Shown here in pieces: positions 27,123 through 35,074 of a stretch of DNA of 64,000 bases. Location of the stretch: contig NZ_VTWT01000001.1 of NCBI RefSeq assembly GCF_008727925.1, positions 620,001 through 684,000 of the forward strand. Reading direction: 5' to 3'. The position numbers were made by a program, and so were the translations under genes. The notes beneath the pieces were generated by a model. The model made no database searches. It worked only from the letters and a program-made list of their open reading frames with translations, and had not been told where the DNA came from. Within the stretch, counting starts at the first letter, position 1. Every line of letters starts with the position of its first letter. The stretch is from Adhaeribacter soli (GTDB taxonomy: Bacteria > Bacteroidota > Bacteroidia > Cytophagales > Hymenobacteraceae).

Positions 27123-28241
27123 TTAAAACCTGCTGTTCAGGCTGTAAGTTTGCGCCAGTTTCACCGATTGGTTCCGGTCCATTTTACCGGAAGGCGTGCG
27201 TTTAAACTCAGGTAGGTAAAGAAATAATTTCGGCACTTCGTAACGGGTTAATAAGCTTTGCAAAATGTCCCGTAATTGCGATTCCCGGATCTGGTCCAAT
27301 GGCTGTTGCTCGATAACGGCTACTACTTTTTCTCCCAGTTTTTCATCGGGCAAAGCGGAAATAAAACTGTTTACAACCAGGCCCATCTGTGCTAAAGCAG
27401 TTTCCAGTATCTGCTCCACTTTTTCGGCCTGAATTTTTACGCCCCCGGAATTAATTACGAAATCGACCCGGCCCAGCCACTCAAACGTTTCCTGATCGAG
27501 GAGCTGCACCTGGTCATTCGTTACAATGGTTTCCTGATTTGTAACTTCGCCGGAAATTGTTAAACAACCACGCTCATCGGTACCTAGCTTTATGCCCGGT
27601 AAAGCTTTAAAATAAGGCGACGCCTCCAAACCGTTCAACCGGCGAAGCGCCACATGCGAAGCCGTTTCCGTCATGCCGTAAGTATGGTAAACGGGTGCGG
27701 TAATATGCTGAAGCTTTGCCTGCAGGGAATTTGAAACTGCCGCGCCGCCTATCAAAATAGCCTTCATCTGGTTAAAAAACGGTAGGCTCAGGGGCGAAAA
27801 AGCCAGCATTTCCTGCATTTGCATGGGCACAAAAGAAGCGTATTCAAAAGCGCTCTCCGGTGGAAGAACCAACAAGGGATTGGAAGTCGGTTCTATGATC
27901 GTCAGTTGCATGTCCGCAATAAAAGCTCTGACCAGCAACATTAGTCCGCCTACAGTTTCGGTATTCAGGCAAACCAATACCCGGTCATTTTTTTCAACCT
28001 GCAACGCTTTAATAGTAGATCGGGCGCTGGCTTCGAGTTGCTGCCGGGTTAAGGTAATTACTTTAGGTGCGCCGGTTGAGCCCGAGGTCTGGATCGCAAA
28101 TTCCTGGACGCCGGTAAGCCAGTCGCGACAAAGTTCCAGGGTTTTGGCCTCGTACCCGTTTATCGGAATGCTGTTCCGGAAAGAGTACGCAGCAATTTCG
28201 TCGTAGTAAAAAACTTTTCCGTTCAGCAGCAGGCTTTGCAT
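27123..28241 (-). CDS. menE: o-succinylbenzoate-CoA ligase
   Basis: 372 residues, the short MenE form. Activates o-succinylbenzoate with ATP and CoA in menaquinone synthesis. It has the adenylate-forming P-loop QTSGSTGAPKVITLTR, YHTYGMTETASHVALR, LGRVDFVINSGGVKIQAEKVE and the late lysine loop TPSGKMDRN. ATG 28241 is preceded at one base distance by seven tandem heptanucleotides, so the ribosome-binding region is a repeat array. It is the last gene in the men cluster here. The menC that often precedes it is absent. Confidence 0.93.
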   Translation of the reverse strand: MQSLLLNGKVFYYDEIAAYSFRNSIPINGYEAKTLELCRDWLTGVQEFAIQTSGSTGAPKVITLTRQQLEASARSTIKALQVEKNDRVLVCLNTETVGGLMLLVRAFIADMQLTIIEPTSNPLLVLPPESAFEYASFVPMQMQEMLAFSPLSLPFFNQMKAILIGGAAVSNSLQAKLQHITAPVYHTYGMTETASHVALRRLNGLEASPYFKALPGIKLGTDERGCLTISGEVTNQETIVTNDQVQLLDQETFEWLGRVDFVINSGGVKIQAEKVEQILETALAQMGLVVNSFISALPDEKLGEKVVAVIEQQPLDQIRESQLRDILQSLLTRYEVPKLFLYLPEFKRTPSGKMDRNQSVKLAQTYSLNSRF

Positions 28242-28242
28242 G

Positions 28243-28296
28243 TTCGTTGTTCGTTGTTCGTTGTTCGTTGTTCGTTGTTCGTTGTTCGTTGTTCGT
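28243..28296. repeat. heptanucleotide tandem array upstream of menE
   Basis: Seven perfect copies of TTCGTTG (28243-28291) plus a partial TTCGT, beginning one base from the menE ATG. A degenerate version of the same word lies at the same place before the DUF423 start (63208-63239). Confidence 0.95.
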
Positions 28297-28344
28297 ACAA
28301 ATATGAACTGGTAAAGTTACGGCGGTTTTCAGAATTGGATGGAA

Positions 28345-28380
28345 ATAAAAAAGCAGCCGGAAAAAAAACCAGGCTGCTTC
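28345..28380 (-). terminator. terminator after crcB
   Basis: AAGCAGCC and GGCTGCTT form an 8 bp stem around an A-rich loop, with a T run on the minus strand past the crcB stop. It separates crcB from menE. Confidence 0.75.
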
Positions 28381-28399
28381 ATGTTTTGATAATTTCCGT

Positions 28400-28777
28400 T
28401 TAGAAAAACCTGGTAGCCAAAAGCTGTCCTCCGAATGTTGCAGAAACGCATAGTACTAAGCTCAGCAAAATATAGCCAAGTAACAGGCTGTTTTGATTGG
28501 TTTGCAGCATCAGCAGGTTCTCATAACTGAATGTGGAAAAGGTACTAAAACCGCCGCAAAAACCAACTGCCCAGAACAAACGGGTCAACGGCGAAATTTG
28601 CAGTTTTTGTTCGGCCATTCCAATTACCAGCCCCAGGATTAAACAAGCCAGCACGTTTACGGTAAAGGTACCCACTGGAAAAGCATACTGATGACCGGCA
28701 TTCAGCCAGCGCCCCAATATGTACCGAACAACGCTTCCTAATCCACCGCCAACAAAAATTAAAAATAATTCTTTCAC
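28400..28777 (-). CDS. crcB: fluoride exporter CrcB
   Basis: 125 residues with four hydrophobic segments. A fluoride channel (Fluc) that protects the cytoplasm. Signature features are GGGLGSVVRYILGR near the N terminus, the pore asparagine in GTFTVNVLACLILG and the phenylalanine box GFCGGFSTFSTFS. The start is GTG 28777, with no ATG available. Fluc works as a dual-topology dimer, and a single gene as here is enough. I do not see a fluoride riboswitch in the 157 bp leader, which instead is a large AT-word inverted repeat. It interrupts the men gene cluster. Confidence 0.93.
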   Translation of the reverse strand: MKELFLIFVGGGLGSVVRYILGRWLNAGHQYAFPVGTFTVNVLACLILGLVIGMAEQKLQISPLTRLFWAVGFCGGFSTFSTFSYENLLMLQTNQNSLLLGYILLSLVLCVSATFGGQLLATRFF

Positions 28778-28780
28778 TTA

Positions 28781-28935
28781 ATTAGTGATTAGTGAATAAT
28801 GATTAGTGATTAGTTGATCTGAAAATTGAAAATAGTCCTTAAATAATTTTCTAGACCTGGACAATTTATTCATTATAATTTATTCTGTTTTATTCATCAA
28901 CTACTAATCACTAATCATTATTCACTAATCACTAT
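28781..28935. repeat. AT-word inverted repeat filling the menB-crcB gap
   Basis: The word ATTAGTGATTAGTGAATAAT and continuation at 28781-28817 is inverted at 28896-28935 with few mismatches. The left end is 4 bases from the crcB start and the right end touches the menB stop codon. The same word precedes kdsA at 4307-4338. Confidence 0.85.
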
Positions 28936-29759
28936 TAAGGGAATTTCGGGTATTTCGAGAAATCTGGCTGGCGTTTTTCCAGGAAAGCGTTTTTACCTTC
29001 TTTGGCTTCGTCAGATAGGTAGTACAGCAGGGTAGAATCGCCGGCTAATTGCTGAATACCTGCCTGACCATCGAGTTCGGCGTTGAAAGAGGACTTGAGC
29101 ATGCGGAGCGCCAGCGGGCTTTTTGCCAGCATTTTGCGGCACCACTCCATGGTAGTTTCTTCTAATTCGGTTAGTGGCACCACTTTGTTTACCAGACCCA
29201 TTTCCAGGGCTTCTTCGGCGTTGTACTGGTCGCAGAGGTACCAGATCTCGCGGGCTTTTTTCTGGCCTACAATACGCGCCAGATAAGAAGCACCAAAGCC
29301 ACCATCGAACGAACCAACTTTAGGGCCGGTCTGGCCGAAACGGGCGTTTTCAGCTGCAATGGTTAAATCGCATACTACGTGCAGCACGTGGCCGCCGCCA
29401 ATGGCCCAGCCGGCTACCATAGCAATTACCGGTTTCGGGATCCGGCGGATCTGCATTTGCAGGTCGAGCACATTTAAACGCGGAACGGTATCTTCGCCAA
29501 TGTAACCGCCGTGGCCACGTACGCTCTGGTCGCCGCCGCTGCAGAACGCATTGCCGCCTTCGCCGGTCAGAATCACCACGCCTACGTCGGGGTTCTGACG
29601 GGCCAGTTCCATAGCATCGATCATTTCAGTTACGGTGCGCGGCGTAAACGCATTATGCACGTGCGGCCGGTTGATGCTGATCTTGGCCACGCCTTCGTGA
29701 TATGTAAACAGAATTTCCTGGTATTCTTTCAGGGTTTGCCAGTTGTACTTACTTGTCAT
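28935..29759 (-). CDS. menB: 1,4-dihydroxy-2-naphthoyl-CoA synthase
   Basis: 274 residues, crotonase superfamily. Closes the second ring in menaquinone biosynthesis. It has [15 protein letters not shown], the oxyanion-hole segment [56 protein letters not shown] (MenB-specific, read in parts), and the C-terminal [13 protein letters not shown], which is diagnostic for MenB. A terminator upstream at 29896 suggests separate transcription from doxX. Confidence 0.97.
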   Translation of the reverse strand: MTSKYNWQTLKEYQEILFTYHEGVAKISINRPHVHNAFTPRTVTEMIDAMELARQNPDVGVVILTGEGGNAFCSGGDQSVRGHGGYIGEDTVPRLNVLDLQMQIRRIPKPVIAMVAGWAIGGGHVLHVVCDLTIAAENARFGQTGPKVGSFDGGFGASYLARIVGQKKAREIWYLCDQYNAEEALEMGLVNKVVPLTELEETTMEWCRKMLAKSPLALRMLKSSFNAELDGQAGIQQLAGDSTLLYYLSDEAKEGKNAFLEKRQPDFSKYPKFP

Positions 29760-29895
29760 AGTTTGTCTAATATGCGTTAAACGGTAGGTTTCCGGCCGGA
29801 AAAACCAAAGCCTTTAAACCGGAAACCATTGCTGGCTCAAAAGTAAGCAATTCTCTTATTTATTACTGCCTGAAGTCCGAAAACCTGCCGGGCAC

Positions 29896-29926
29896 AAAAA
29901 AGGCCCGGTTAAAAACCGGGCTTTTC
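29896..29926 (-). terminator. terminator after doxX-like gene
   Basis: GCCCGGTT and AACCGGGC form a stem with a short A loop and, on the minus strand, a T run. It lies 23 bases past the stop of the doxX-like gene. Confidence 0.82.
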
Positions 29927-29948
29927 TTTTTCATAGTTTATTTGAACG

Positions 29949-30395
29949 TTAATAAAGCATGTCGCGCTCGTTATTGCGCAATCGATGGTCGGCGGAGATG
30001 CGGCCGGAACCATAAAACGCATAGGAAACGAGGAGCAGCAGGGTGATGATGGATTCTATAAGGTGATAATTTTCAGTGTAAAGCCCTCTGCCGAAACTGG
30101 TGAAAAATACGGCACCGATCAGGATCGGGATCTGGATGATACAAGCCAGGCGCGTTTTCAGGCCCATGGCAATCATGGGGCCGCCGGCCAGGTGAGCAAA
30201 ACCAATAAGATGGGCAAACCCGACTGCGCCGCCTTCGAAATGGCTGTGGGCAATCATTTCCTGGATCCATTTCGTATTTTGAAAGAACATGACGCCCTTG
30301 GCAAAAATGAAAATTCCGAGAGCCATCCGGAGATACTCCAGTACCAGCGGATGATGCTTTTCCGACCAGCGGTCTATATCGTCTGTCAGGTGCAT
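29949..30395 (-). CDS. DoxX-family membrane protein
   Basis: 148 residues with four predicted membrane helices (LRMALGIFIFAKGVMFF, GFAHLIGFAHLAGGPMIAMG, ACIIQIPILIGAVFFTSFG, IITLLLLVSYAFYGSG). The H-x-x-GG-I/M context in the second helix is typical of DoxX. The family is linked loosely to quinone or thiosulfate oxidation and to oxidoreductase complexes; the role here is unknown. It lies between menD and menB on the same strand, but with wide gaps and a terminator, so a link to menaquinone is only positional. Confidence 0.85.
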   Translation of the reverse strand: MHLTDDIDRWSEKHHPLVLEYLRMALGIFIFAKGVMFFQNTKWIQEMIAHSHFEGGAVGFAHLIGFAHLAGGPMIAMGLKTRLACIIQIPILIGAVFFTSFGRGLYTENYHLIESIITLLLLVSYAFYGSGRISADHRLRNNERDMLY

Positions 30396-30606
30396 AATAA
30401 AAGTATTAAAAGTTCTACAAAAGCTAACCGAAAATCATATTAGCATTTACGCAGATGCCTGACACTGAGCAGAAAATAAAAAATATTTTGAGGGAAAAGC
30501 CTTTTTAAAGGGTGAATGGTTTCGGGGTAATATTTATTCCGGCCGGAGTACTATTTATCAGCGTTCAGAAAGTCTACCAATGCAAAATCAAACCAACTAA
30601 AAATTC

Positions 30607-30630
30607 ATTGCCGTCTGCTTTAGCTGACGG
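30607..30630. repeat. CCGTC...GACGG short dispersed hairpin, copy 1
   Basis: ATTGCCGTCTGCTTTAGCTG followed by ACGG, identical over 24 bases to 39453-39476. It contains CCGTC paired with GACGG. Confidence 0.8.
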
Positions 30631-30637
30631 AAAATAT

Positions 30638-30778
30638 CAGAAGCTATCTCATAAATCAAAATTTCTCTGTAGCATAGGTAGCGTAGGGTTTAAACCCTAC
30701 GCTACCTATGCTACAGAGAAATTCTTTAGCCAAAACCCAATTCAAAAGCTGCTTTGGGTGTTTATGAGATAGCTTCTG
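30638..30778. repeat. nested palindrome complex with 64 bp core, copy 2
   Basis: The core 30660-30723 is a perfect 64 bp palindrome centred on GTAGGGTTTAAACCCTAC, with arms running out through TAGCATAGG and TTTCTCTG. It sits inside a second perfect 18 bp inverted repeat, CAGAAGCTATCTCATAAA (30638-30655) with its complement at 30761-30778. CCCAA/TTGGG makes a further small hairpin on the right side. The roughly 400 bp between doxX and menD contains nothing else recognisable. Confidence 0.92.
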
Positions 30779-30794
30779 GTCAGCAAAGTAGAAA

Positions 30795-32489
30795 TCAGTT
30801 CGTTTCGAAGCTGTTTTTAAATTCCTTGAAGAAGGCAGCATTCTGTAAATTATTGGTCATGATCTCCAGGATGGCAGCGCCGGTGTTTTCATAGAATTGA
30901 GGAAGTATTTGCGCCAGTTCTTCTTCGGTCTCGCATTTAAAATAACGCATGCCAAAATCTTTTGCCGTGTTTTCCGCCTGCAATAACTGCCGGGTTTCAA
31001 AAAACTCATCGAGTTCCGGTTGGTTTGCCGGGCCATCGATCAGCCGGAAAATGCCGCCGCCCTGGTTATTGAAAATAATGATGCGCAGGTTCCCTGGTAG
31101 ATAATTATGCCACAACCCGTTCCGGTCATAGAAAAAGGCCAGATCGCCGGTAAACAAGGTAGTTATTTTGCCGCTTTCCAGGGCATTTCCTACCGTGGTG
31201 CTCGTGCAACCATCTATCCCGCTGGTACCACGGTTGGCAATAACGGTGATGTTCCGGTTGGCCGGTAAACCTAGCAGATTGGCGTACCGCACAGCCATGC
31301 TGTTGGCCACGTGCAAAAGGCTGTTTTCCGGCAGGGCCAGCATGGCGTACCAGTAAGCCGAAAACTCATTGAATGGCTTGTTCAGGAAAAACTGCTGAAG
31401 GAATACTTCGGCCCGTGCGTTTTGCTTTTGCCAAAGCGCGGAGAAGGGTTTCTCACTGTTTTCGGTACCGTTTTCAATTTTAACCTGACTGAAAAAGCTG
31501 ATTGGCTGGCACCGGATAATGGTAGTTAAAGCCTGAAAAGTATCGGCTACTTCGCCGGCGGGTTGAATGTGCCAATGCTGCAGGCCATGCGATTTGCGCA
31601 GGAATAGTTTCAGGTTTTTCGAAATAACCGATTTGCCAAACGTAATTACCAGGTCCGGTTGCAGTTGTTCCGTTGCCGGATTCTTGGCCGTCAGGAAAAC
31701 ATCGTGATGCGTAATAGCCTTTTCCGGAAAGCAGTTCGAGATGATGTCGCTGACCAGAACCGTATCGTTTCCGGCACAAAAAGTACTTATCGCCTGCTCC
31801 AGTTCCTTGTCCGGCATTTGTTGACCGGGCACCACCAGCACTTTCCTGAATTGCTTTAAGCCTTCAGTCAGGTTAGCGGCCTGTTTATCGCTTAAGGTAA
31901 AATCGTTTTCCGTTTCCCGGATGATCTTCAAATCTTTAGAGTAGCTGAAAACTTCGTCCGGGTTTGGGTAAAAAGGTTCGCGGAGCGGAATGTTTATATG
32001 CACCGGTCCTGCGGGGAAGGCATGCGCTAAATTGATGGCTTCGGAAACCATGCGGTTGGCGTGCCAGATCGCGTCTTTGTGTTGCAGGTCCGGCGGAAAA
32101 TTGAAGCTTTTTTTGATGTGCTGCCCGTAAATATTGGTTTGCCGGATCGTTTGCCCGTCCAGCTGATCGATCCATTCCTGGGGCCGGTCGGCGGTAAAAA
32201 CCAACAGTGGGATTTGCTGATAAAAAGCTTCAGCTACAGCCGGGGCATAATTGTAGGAAGCCGTACCCGAAGTGCAAACCAGCACCGAAGCTTTCCCGGA
32301 GATCTGTGCCATCCCCAAACCAATAAAAGCAGCTGCTCTTTCATCCGAAACTGTTTTAACCTGCATTTCCGGGTGACGGGCAAAAGCAATGGTTAAAGGT
32401 GCGCACCGCGAACCCGGCGAAAGCACCACGTTTTTCAGCTCATGCCGCGCGCAGATCTCAGCAATATCAGTAACCGGTTGCAGTATCAT
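30795..32489 (-). CDS. menD: SEPHCHC synthase (MenD)
   Basis: 564 residues. A thiamine-diphosphate enzyme joining isochorismate and 2-oxoglutarate in menaquinone synthesis. It has LSPGSRCAPLTIAFARHP, the activating Glu in TVSDERAAAFIGLGMAQISG, CTSGTASYNYAPAVAEA, and the ThDP motif TGDLAFFYDRNGL with IIFNNQGGGIFRLI. Its ATG lies inside the 3' end of the isochorismate synthase gene (23 base overlap), so the two are translationally coupled. Confidence 0.96.
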   Translation of the reverse strand: MILQPVTDIAEICARHELKNVVLSPGSRCAPLTIAFARHPEMQVKTVSDERAAAFIGLGMAQISGKASVLVCTSGTASYNYAPAVAEAFYQQIPLLVFTADRPQEWIDQLDGQTIRQTNIYGQHIKKSFNFPPDLQHKDAIWHANRMVSEAINLAHAFPAGPVHINIPLREPFYPNPDEVFSYSKDLKIIRETENDFTLSDKQAANLTEGLKQFRKVLVVPGQQMPDKELEQAISTFCAGNDTVLVSDIISNCFPEKAITHHDVFLTAKNPATEQLQPDLVITFGKSVISKNLKLFLRKSHGLQHWHIQPAGEVADTFQALTTIIRCQPISFFSQVKIENGTENSEKPFSALWQKQNARAEVFLQQFFLNKPFNEFSAYWYAMLALPENSLLHVANSMAVRYANLLGLPANRNITVIANRGTSGIDGCTSTTVGNALESGKITTLFTGDLAFFYDRNGLWHNYLPGNLRIIIFNNQGGGIFRLIDGPANQPELDEFFETRQLLQAENTAKDFGMRYFKCETEEELAQILPQFYENTGAAILEIMTNNLQNAAFFKEFKNSFETN

Positions 32490-33714
32490 CTAAAGGGGTA
32501 TTAAGTTGAAGCGCCGCCGAAACGGTTTGCATTTTCAATTCGGTTTCCTGCCATTCTTTAGTTGGGTCGGAGTCTACGGTTACGCCGGCGCCGGCATAAA
32601 GGATCGCCGAGTTTTCCCTGAGTTCCAGGCAACGCAGGTTAACGTAAACGGCCGTTTCGTGCTGCACGTTTACCGGACCCAGGTAGCCGCTGTAGTAGCG
32701 CCGGTTGTAGTTTTCGTGGGCGTTCAAGAAATCCAGGGCCGCTTCTTTCGGTTGTCCGCAAACCGCCGAAGTAGGGTGGAGCAGGTGCAGCATCCGGGAA
32801 GTTAAATTCGGGAATTCTTCTTCGTTCAAAGGCACGCAAAAATCAGAACGCAGGTGCAGCAGGTTGCCCGCCGCTACCGTCCGCGGACCGGTTTCTACGT
32901 ATTCGCGCAGCCGGATCTTTTTAAAGCAACTGATCACGTAACGCACCACCATACTCTGCTCCTCGATTTCCTTTTGTCGCCAGATGGCATCGGCAGGGCT
33001 AAGACCGGCAGCCAGTTTTTGCGTTCCCGCCAAAGCCATGGTCCGGAAAATGTTCTTCTTGTCTTTCACCACCAGAATTTCCGGAGAAGCGCCCAGCCAG
33101 GTTCCGGTTTCCGGAGCCGAAACCAGGGAAACAAAGGCATGCGGATACTGCTTCAGCAAATTAAAAAATCCGGTAACCGGCCGGAAATGCGGCGATAATG
33201 CTACCTGAGCGCAGCGCGAAGGAACCACTTTTTCAGCATTGCCTTTTTTCAGGAAATCGATACCATTCTGAACCAGCTCTTCGTAGACGGATTTGCTGGC
33301 TGTAAACACAGGTTCGGCAGCCGAATGCCAGGTTGCAGGGGCATCCGGCTGTTGCAGTGCCTCCTGCAATTTGCCAAAGAAATTACCGCTAACCGCTTTT
33401 TCCGAAGAAGACAGAAACCGCAAATGATTTTCCCTGAAATTTCCCTGAAAAAGAAGGTCTGCTTCCAGGAAGTATGGTTTATTTTCTTCGGTTACCGTAA
33501 ACGGGTGCATGATAAAACCGGCGGGCGCACTTTCCAGGTGAAATTCCTCCGGAACAGCCACCGGTGCAGCGGAAACGCAGGCGAAGAATTCTTCCTGGTT
33601 GGGCAGGCGCCAGGCGGCAAAAGCCAGGTTATGGGCAACCGCCATTTGGAAAACGGCTTCCAGCGCCTGAGGGGCGGCAATAGTAGCCAGATAAGATTCG
33701 GTATTTGAAAGCAA
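32467..33714 (-). CDS. menF: isochorismate synthase
   Basis: About 415 residues from TTG 33714; no ATG is near, and the upstream gene stops 8 bases before. Chorismate-binding fold that converts chorismate to isochorismate for menaquinone. It has KVVPSRCAQVAL, GTWLGASPEILVV, ALAGTQKLA, LLHPTSAVCGQPKEAALDFL, YNRRYYSGYLGPV, VNLRCLELRENSAILYAGAGV and the metal-binding region SDPTKEWQETELKMQTV. It overlaps menD and is preceded by the thioesterase. It could also feed a siderophore, but the men neighbours argue for menaquinone. Confidence 0.93.
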   Translation of the reverse strand: MLSNTESYLATIAAPQALEAVFQMAVAHNLAFAAWRLPNQEEFFACVSAAPVAVPEEFHLESAPAGFIMHPFTVTEENKPYFLEADLLFQGNFRENHLRFLSSSEKAVSGNFFGKLQEALQQPDAPATWHSAAEPVFTASKSVYEELVQNGIDFLKKGNAEKVVPSRCAQVALSPHFRPVTGFFNLLKQYPHAFVSLVSAPETGTWLGASPEILVVKDKKNIFRTMALAGTQKLAAGLSPADAIWRQKEIEEQSMVVRYVISCFKKIRLREYVETGPRTVAAGNLLHLRSDFCVPLNEEEFPNLTSRMLHLLHPTSAVCGQPKEAALDFLNAHENYNRRYYSGYLGPVNVQHETAVYVNLRCLELRENSAILYAGAGVTVDSDPTKEWQETELKMQTVSAALQLNTPLDDTATGY

Positions 33715-33721
33715 AGCGATT

Positions 33722-34141
33722 TTATTTTTTCTCGATTACGGCCATCGTAATGCGGCTCAGGCAGACCAGGTCGCCGGTTTCGGAAGTGATCCGGATCTCC
33801 CAGACCTGGGTTGTACGGCCGGCGTGCTGAACGGTAGCTTTTCCGTACACAAAACCTGATCGCACAGCTTTAATGTGGTTGGCATTAATTTCCAGACCCA
33901 CGCAGGCGTATTTACTTTGGTCTACCAAAAGCGTTGCGCCAATGCTGCCCAAGGTTTCGGCAAGAGCCACCGAAGCGCCGCCGTGCAGCAAACCCATGGG
34001 CTGGTGGGTGCGGTGGTCTACGGGCATTTTACCGCAGAGGAAATCCGGACCGACTTCGGTCAGTTCAATTCCCAAATGCTCCACCATGGTGTTCTTTCGC
34101 CAGCTATTTAACTTCTCCAGCGTATTTTCCTGCTCCTGCAT
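33722..34141 (-). CDS. menI: hot-dog thioesterase, probable DHNA-CoA hydrolase
   Basis: 139 residues, hot-dog fold of the PaaI/MenI group. It has HRTHQPMGLLHGGASVALAET, with HGG in the acyl-CoA-binding helix and a Glu at the catalytic position, then LEINANHIKAVRSGFVYGKA. Hydrolysis of 1,4-dihydroxy-2-naphthoyl-CoA is inferred from its position as first gene before menF and menD. A Bacteroidota -7 box lies upstream. Another acyl-CoA substrate cannot be excluded. Confidence 0.8.
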   Translation of the reverse strand: MQEQENTLEKLNSWRKNTMVEHLGIELTEVGPDFLCGKMPVDHRTHQPMGLLHGGASVALAETLGSIGATLLVDQSKYACVGLEINANHIKAVRSGFVYGKATVQHAGRTTQVWEIRITSETGDLVCLSRITMAVIEKK

Positions 34142-34181
34142 GCAACAAACCGTATAAAACAGACTAATATTGTAACCGAAA

Positions 34182-34212
34182 CAAAAGTAGAAGAAAATTG
34201 ACTGTTAAAAAA
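34182..34212 (-). promoter_or_regulatory. promoter of the men cluster
   Basis: On the minus strand TACTTTTG (34182-34189) matches TAnnTTTG, and TTTT at the -33 position (34209-34212) is one base off TTTG with a 19-base spacer. It lies about 40 bases before the thioesterase ATG and overlaps the start of the divergent phosphatase gene. Confidence 0.5.
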
Positions 34213-34815
34213 GTTTACCTGATCCGCCACGGCCAAACCGACTACAACCTGCAGCATATCGTGCAGGGCAGCGGGGTAGATGCCCCATTAAATGCCACCG
34301 GCCTCTGGCAGGCAGAACAATTCTACAAACATTACAGCCACGTTCCTTTCGACCGGATCTATACTTCTGCCTTGCAGCGGGCCCAGCAATCGGTAGCCAG
34401 TTTTATCCAGGACGGCTGCCAGTGGGAAGCGCACAGCGGCCTGAACGAAATTAACTGGGGCGACCGCGAAGGAACCAAAATTACCCTGGAAGAAGACCAG
34501 TACTACAACGATATGCTGGCCTCCTGGCGTTCCGGGCAAACCGATCTGGCCATTGCCGGCGGCGAAAGCCCGGAAGACGTTGCGGCGCGGCAGCTGCCCA
34601 TAATAGATCTGATTAAAAACCGGGAAGATGAAAAAACAATTCTGGTTTGCATGCACGGCCGCGCCATCCGGGTTTTCCTGTGCCAGTTGCTGAATTACCC
34701 CTTAAAGTGCATGGATTTTTTCGAACACCGGAATCTGGGATTGTACGTGCTGCATTTCACCGGCAACTTTTTCCGGATTGCCGAGCATCTGAATGTGGAG
34801 CATTTGAAAGAGTAG
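34198..34815 (+). CDS. histidine phosphatase family protein
   Basis: 205 residues from TTG 34198; no better start is in frame. The phosphohistidine motif is LIRHGQTDYN near the N terminus. Further landmarks are FDRIYTSALQRAQQSV, the acidic EINWGDREG and the second histidine in CMHGRAIRVFL, as in phosphoglycerate mutase-like phosphatases. The substrate may be a sugar phosphate, a nucleotide or alpha-ribazole phosphate. Its stop codon lies inside the first arm of a 29 bp inverted repeat. Confidence 0.88.
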   Translation: MTVKKVYLIRHGQTDYNLQHIVQGSGVDAPLNATGLWQAEQFYKHYSHVPFDRIYTSALQRAQQSVASFIQDGCQWEAHSGLNEINWGDREGTKITLEEDQYYNDMLASWRSGQTDLAIAGGESPEDVAARQLPIIDLIKNREDEKTILVCMHGRAIRVFLCQLLNYPLKCMDFFEHRNLGLYVLHFTGNFFRIAEHLNVEHLKE

Positions 34816-34961
34816 GGACAGGGCTTGACCTGTCCGCACGTTATTGCGATAAGAATTCCTGTCCGCATGTTATTGCGATAAGAATTTCAGTTTTTTAATC
34901 ATTAAAAATCAAACAATATCAGACCGGGAATGCGTGCGGACAGGTCAAGCCCTGTCCCTAC
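34812..34961. repeat. 29 bp perfect inverted repeat with internal tandem repeat
   Basis: GTAGGGACAGGGCTTGACCT plus nine more bases at 34812-34840 is exactly inverted at 34933-34961. The left arm contains the stop codon of the phosphatase gene. Inside are two tandem 29-base copies of a TGTCCGCAyGTTATTGCGAT-type unit (34831-34859 and 34860-34888) with two differences. Confidence 0.92.
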
Positions 34962-35016
34962 ATTTCTTCTCAAAAACCATAAAACCTGCAAATCCTGAAC
35001 AAAAGCACCCGGGAAG

Positions 35017-35047
35017 TTTGATTAAACTAATTTTCAATCTATTTTTG
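35017..35047 (+). promoter_or_regulatory. promoter of PDH E2 gene
   Basis: TTTG (35017-35020), a 19-base spacer and TATTTTTG (35040-35047) match the Bacteroidota consensus exactly; the ATG is 28 bases downstream. Confidence 0.78.
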
Positions 35048-35074
35048 GGGCTGCTAATCTGAGAAACAACAATT

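Noticed and set aside
28243-28296. CRISPR-like array
   Set aside because: The units are 7 bases in direct tandem with no spacers; not CRISPR. No other repeat-spacer pattern was seen in the window.
28778-28934. Possible fluoride riboswitch before crcB
   Set aside because: The leader is an AT-word inverted repeat; the conserved pseudoknot sequence of the fluoride riboswitch is not visible.
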